A DNA stretch of 64,000 nt. Origin: Lacipirellula parvula. Lineage in GTDB: Bacteria; Planctomycetota; Planctomycetia; Pirellulales; Lacipirellulaceae. Each line of letters starts with the position of its first letter. Position 1 is the stretch's first letter. The stretch is from contig NZ_AP021861.1 in the NCBI RefSeq assembly GCF_009177095.1, positions 1,488,001 to 1,552,000 on the forward strand, written 5' to 3'. The notes beneath the pieces are model-generated. The model was not told where the DNA came from and did no database searches. It saw only the letters and a list, made by a program, of their open reading frames with translations. Shown one piece after another: positions 62,873 to 64,000 of this stretch. The translations under genes were made by a program, and so were the position numbers.

Positions 62873-63811
62873 ATGGTTCGGTCGCCCCTTTTGCCCGCTG
62901 TGCTGGGACTGACGTGCGCCGTTGCGATCGTCACGACTCGCAGCGTCGAATCGATCTGTCACGGCGCCGACGCCGTCTCTACCACGAAGTCATTCGACCT
63001 CGGCAAAGGGAAGCGGCTCGGCGACGGCCCCGCCAAGGAGCACTCGGGGATCGTCAAAAGCCGGAACTGGCCCGAGACGTTTTGGATGCACAACGACTCG
63101 GGCGACGAGCCGCGGATTTACCCCGTGCAGCGGAACGGCAAGGTTGCGAAGAGCGAACGCGAGCCGGAGACGCCCGGCGTCGCGATCGCGGGGGCCATCA
63201 ACGTCGATTGGGAGGATATTGCCGTTGATGATCGCGGACGGGTGATCGTCGCCGATACGGGAAACAACCGGAACGATCGCCGCGACCTGGTGCTGTACGT
63301 TATTCCCGAACCAGCGCCACTGGCGGAGCGGACCACGTTTGTGAAAAAGCTCTTCTTCCGTTATCCGGGGCAGAAGGAATTCCCGGCGCCGAAGGACGAC
63401 TTCAACTACGACTGCGAGGCGATCTTCACGATCGGCGGGCAGATTTATCTCTGCTCGAAGCATCGCAGCGATACGCGGACGAACCTCTATCGGCTCGATC
63501 CTGATTCAAACGAAGAGGTGCAAACGGCGCAGCTGATCGACACCTTCGACGTCCTCGGCCAAGCGACCGGCGCCGATGCGACGCCGGATGGCAAGCGGAT
63601 CGTGATCAACACCTACGAAGATCTGTGGCTCTTCGACGTGACCGATCCCGAAAAGCCGCTGAGCGGGCCGGTGAAGCGGCTATCGTTTGAGAATGACGAC
63701 GACGTGGAAGCAGTTTGCTTCGCGGACGACGACACGCTGCTCATCGGCGCCGAGGCGGCGGGGCGGATTTACGAAGTGCCGCTCTCGGAGTTTGTTGAGT
63801 ACGAGCGTTGA
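62873..63811 (+). CDS. Secreted beta-propeller-like protein of unknown function
   Basis: 312 residues from ATG 62873, chosen for its signal peptide (LPAVLGLTCAVAIVTTRSVE). The body shows propeller-type strands: GIVKSRNWPETFWMHNDSGD, EPRIYPVQRNGKV, DWEDIAVDDRGRVIVADTGN, NRNDRRDLVLYVIPEPAP, YDCEAIFTIGGQIYLCSKH and DVEAVCFADDDTLLIGAEAA. The WEDIA...ADTGNN and EA motifs resemble exported propellers of the esterase-like phytase/SdiA-regulated type. It is probably periplasmic or surface; no catalytic site is certain. The open frame begins earlier (62687) without conservation. Confidence 0.85.
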   Translation: MVRSPLLPAVLGLTCAVAIVTTRSVESICHGADAVSTTKSFDLGKGKRLGDGPAKEHSGIVKSRNWPETFWMHNDSGDEPRIYPVQRNGKVAKSEREPETPGVAIAGAINVDWEDIAVDDRGRVIVADTGNNRNDRRDLVLYVIPEPAPLAERTTFVKKLFFRYPGQKEFPAPKDDFNYDCEAIFTIGGQIYLCSKHRSDTRTNLYRLDPDSNEEVQTAQLIDTFDVLGQATGADATPDGKRIVINTYEDLWLFDVTDPEKPLSGPVKRLSFENDDDVEAVCFADDDTLLIGAEAAGRIYEVPLSEFVEYER

Positions 63812-63817
63812 GCAAAC

Positions 63818-64000
63818 TTAGGCCAAGTGCGACTTCGAAGCCGATTCGAGGTTGCTGAACAACCGGCGAAACTGCCGGCCTTGCACAACGGCCGCGGTCG
63901 AAGCGTCGTCGTCTTCGACGATCAGCAGGTCGCTTTCGCTCGCTTTCGGCTTAGCGCCAAGGGATGGCGCGGCGGGTCGGGTTTCGTGGATCCGCACGGG
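63818..64000 (-). CDS. C-terminal end of an unidentified protein (5' truncated by the window)
   Basis: 60 codons are visible on the minus strand, ending with TAA at 63818-63820. The peptide includes AAPSLGAKPKASESDLLIVE, DDDASTAAVVQGRQFRRLFS and NLESASKSHLA. It is a charged, probably disordered linker followed by a short helix, as at the C-terminus of a signalling or ATPase protein. The family cannot be told from this fragment. The gene converges with the propeller gene; the stop codons are 6 bases apart. Confidence 0.65.
   Translation of the reverse strand, partial: PVRIHETRPAAPSLGAKPKASESDLLIVEDDDASTAAVVQGRQFRRLFSNLESASKSHLA

Overview
This window is GC-rich chromosomal DNA that looks like a planctomycete, most likely order Pirellulales. 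Supporting evidence: a secreted Cys-rich protein built of about 23 YTV-type repeats, an SHD1-domain protein, a matrixin-like protease ending in dockerin-like repeats and a PEP-CTERM tail, a BlaR1-type peptidase fused to a secretin-like tail, and a ValRS with an inserted zinc ribbon. lpxA, a BamD-like lipoprotein and an LptE-like lipoprotein point to a diderm envelope with lipid A. No phage, IS element, CRISPR array or integrase was seen. The assignment is by family knowledge, not by a database search.

Layout. 1-10.9 kb: 3' end of a citramalate-synthase-like gene, valS, a secreted SHD1/beta-propeller protein, a HEAT-like lipoprotein, and an NfeD-flotillin pair. 10.9-14.2 kb, minus strand: a BlaI repressor with a clear palindromic operator, a BlaR1-like M56 peptidase interrupted by one in-frame TGA, and a TPR protein. 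14.5-23 kb: lpxA, ppdK, a CPBP protease, a Uma2 nuclease and the YTV protein. 23-31.5 kb: rex, tRNA-Gln, a cysQ-like gene, the rpsB-tsf-pyrH-frr translation block (palindromic elements flank or separate its genes), and a tandem-duplicated SurA-like foldase. 31.5-45.3 kb: an orphan ParD-like protein, an aminotransferase, a PhyH dioxygenase, a GntR-ABC-permease cassette, carA, a CPBP protease with its overlapping neighbour, an esterase and a VIT/VWA protein. 45.5-60 kb: purA, uppS-cdsA, phoH-pgpH-ybeY-corC, BamD-like/LptE-like/folP, proA and fliM. 60-64 kb: a zinc-ribbon protein, the PEP-CTERM matrixin, an Ile2-like tRNA(CAU), a secreted propeller protein and the 3' end of an unidentified minus-strand gene.

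The genes are mostly housekeeping: translation (valS, rpsB, tsf, frr, tRNAs, ybeY), nucleotide and amino acid synthesis (purA, pyrH, carA, proA, folP), lipid and envelope assembly (lpxA, uppS, cdsA, LptE, BamD, SurA-like) and redox control (rex). The most unusual layer is the repeats. Many intergenic gaps hold short inverted-repeat elements from several families, some sharing spacer sequence, and two such palindromes lie in frame inside valS. That repeat layer, the YTV surface protein and the stop-interrupted BlaR1-secretin fusion are the best leads for something new.
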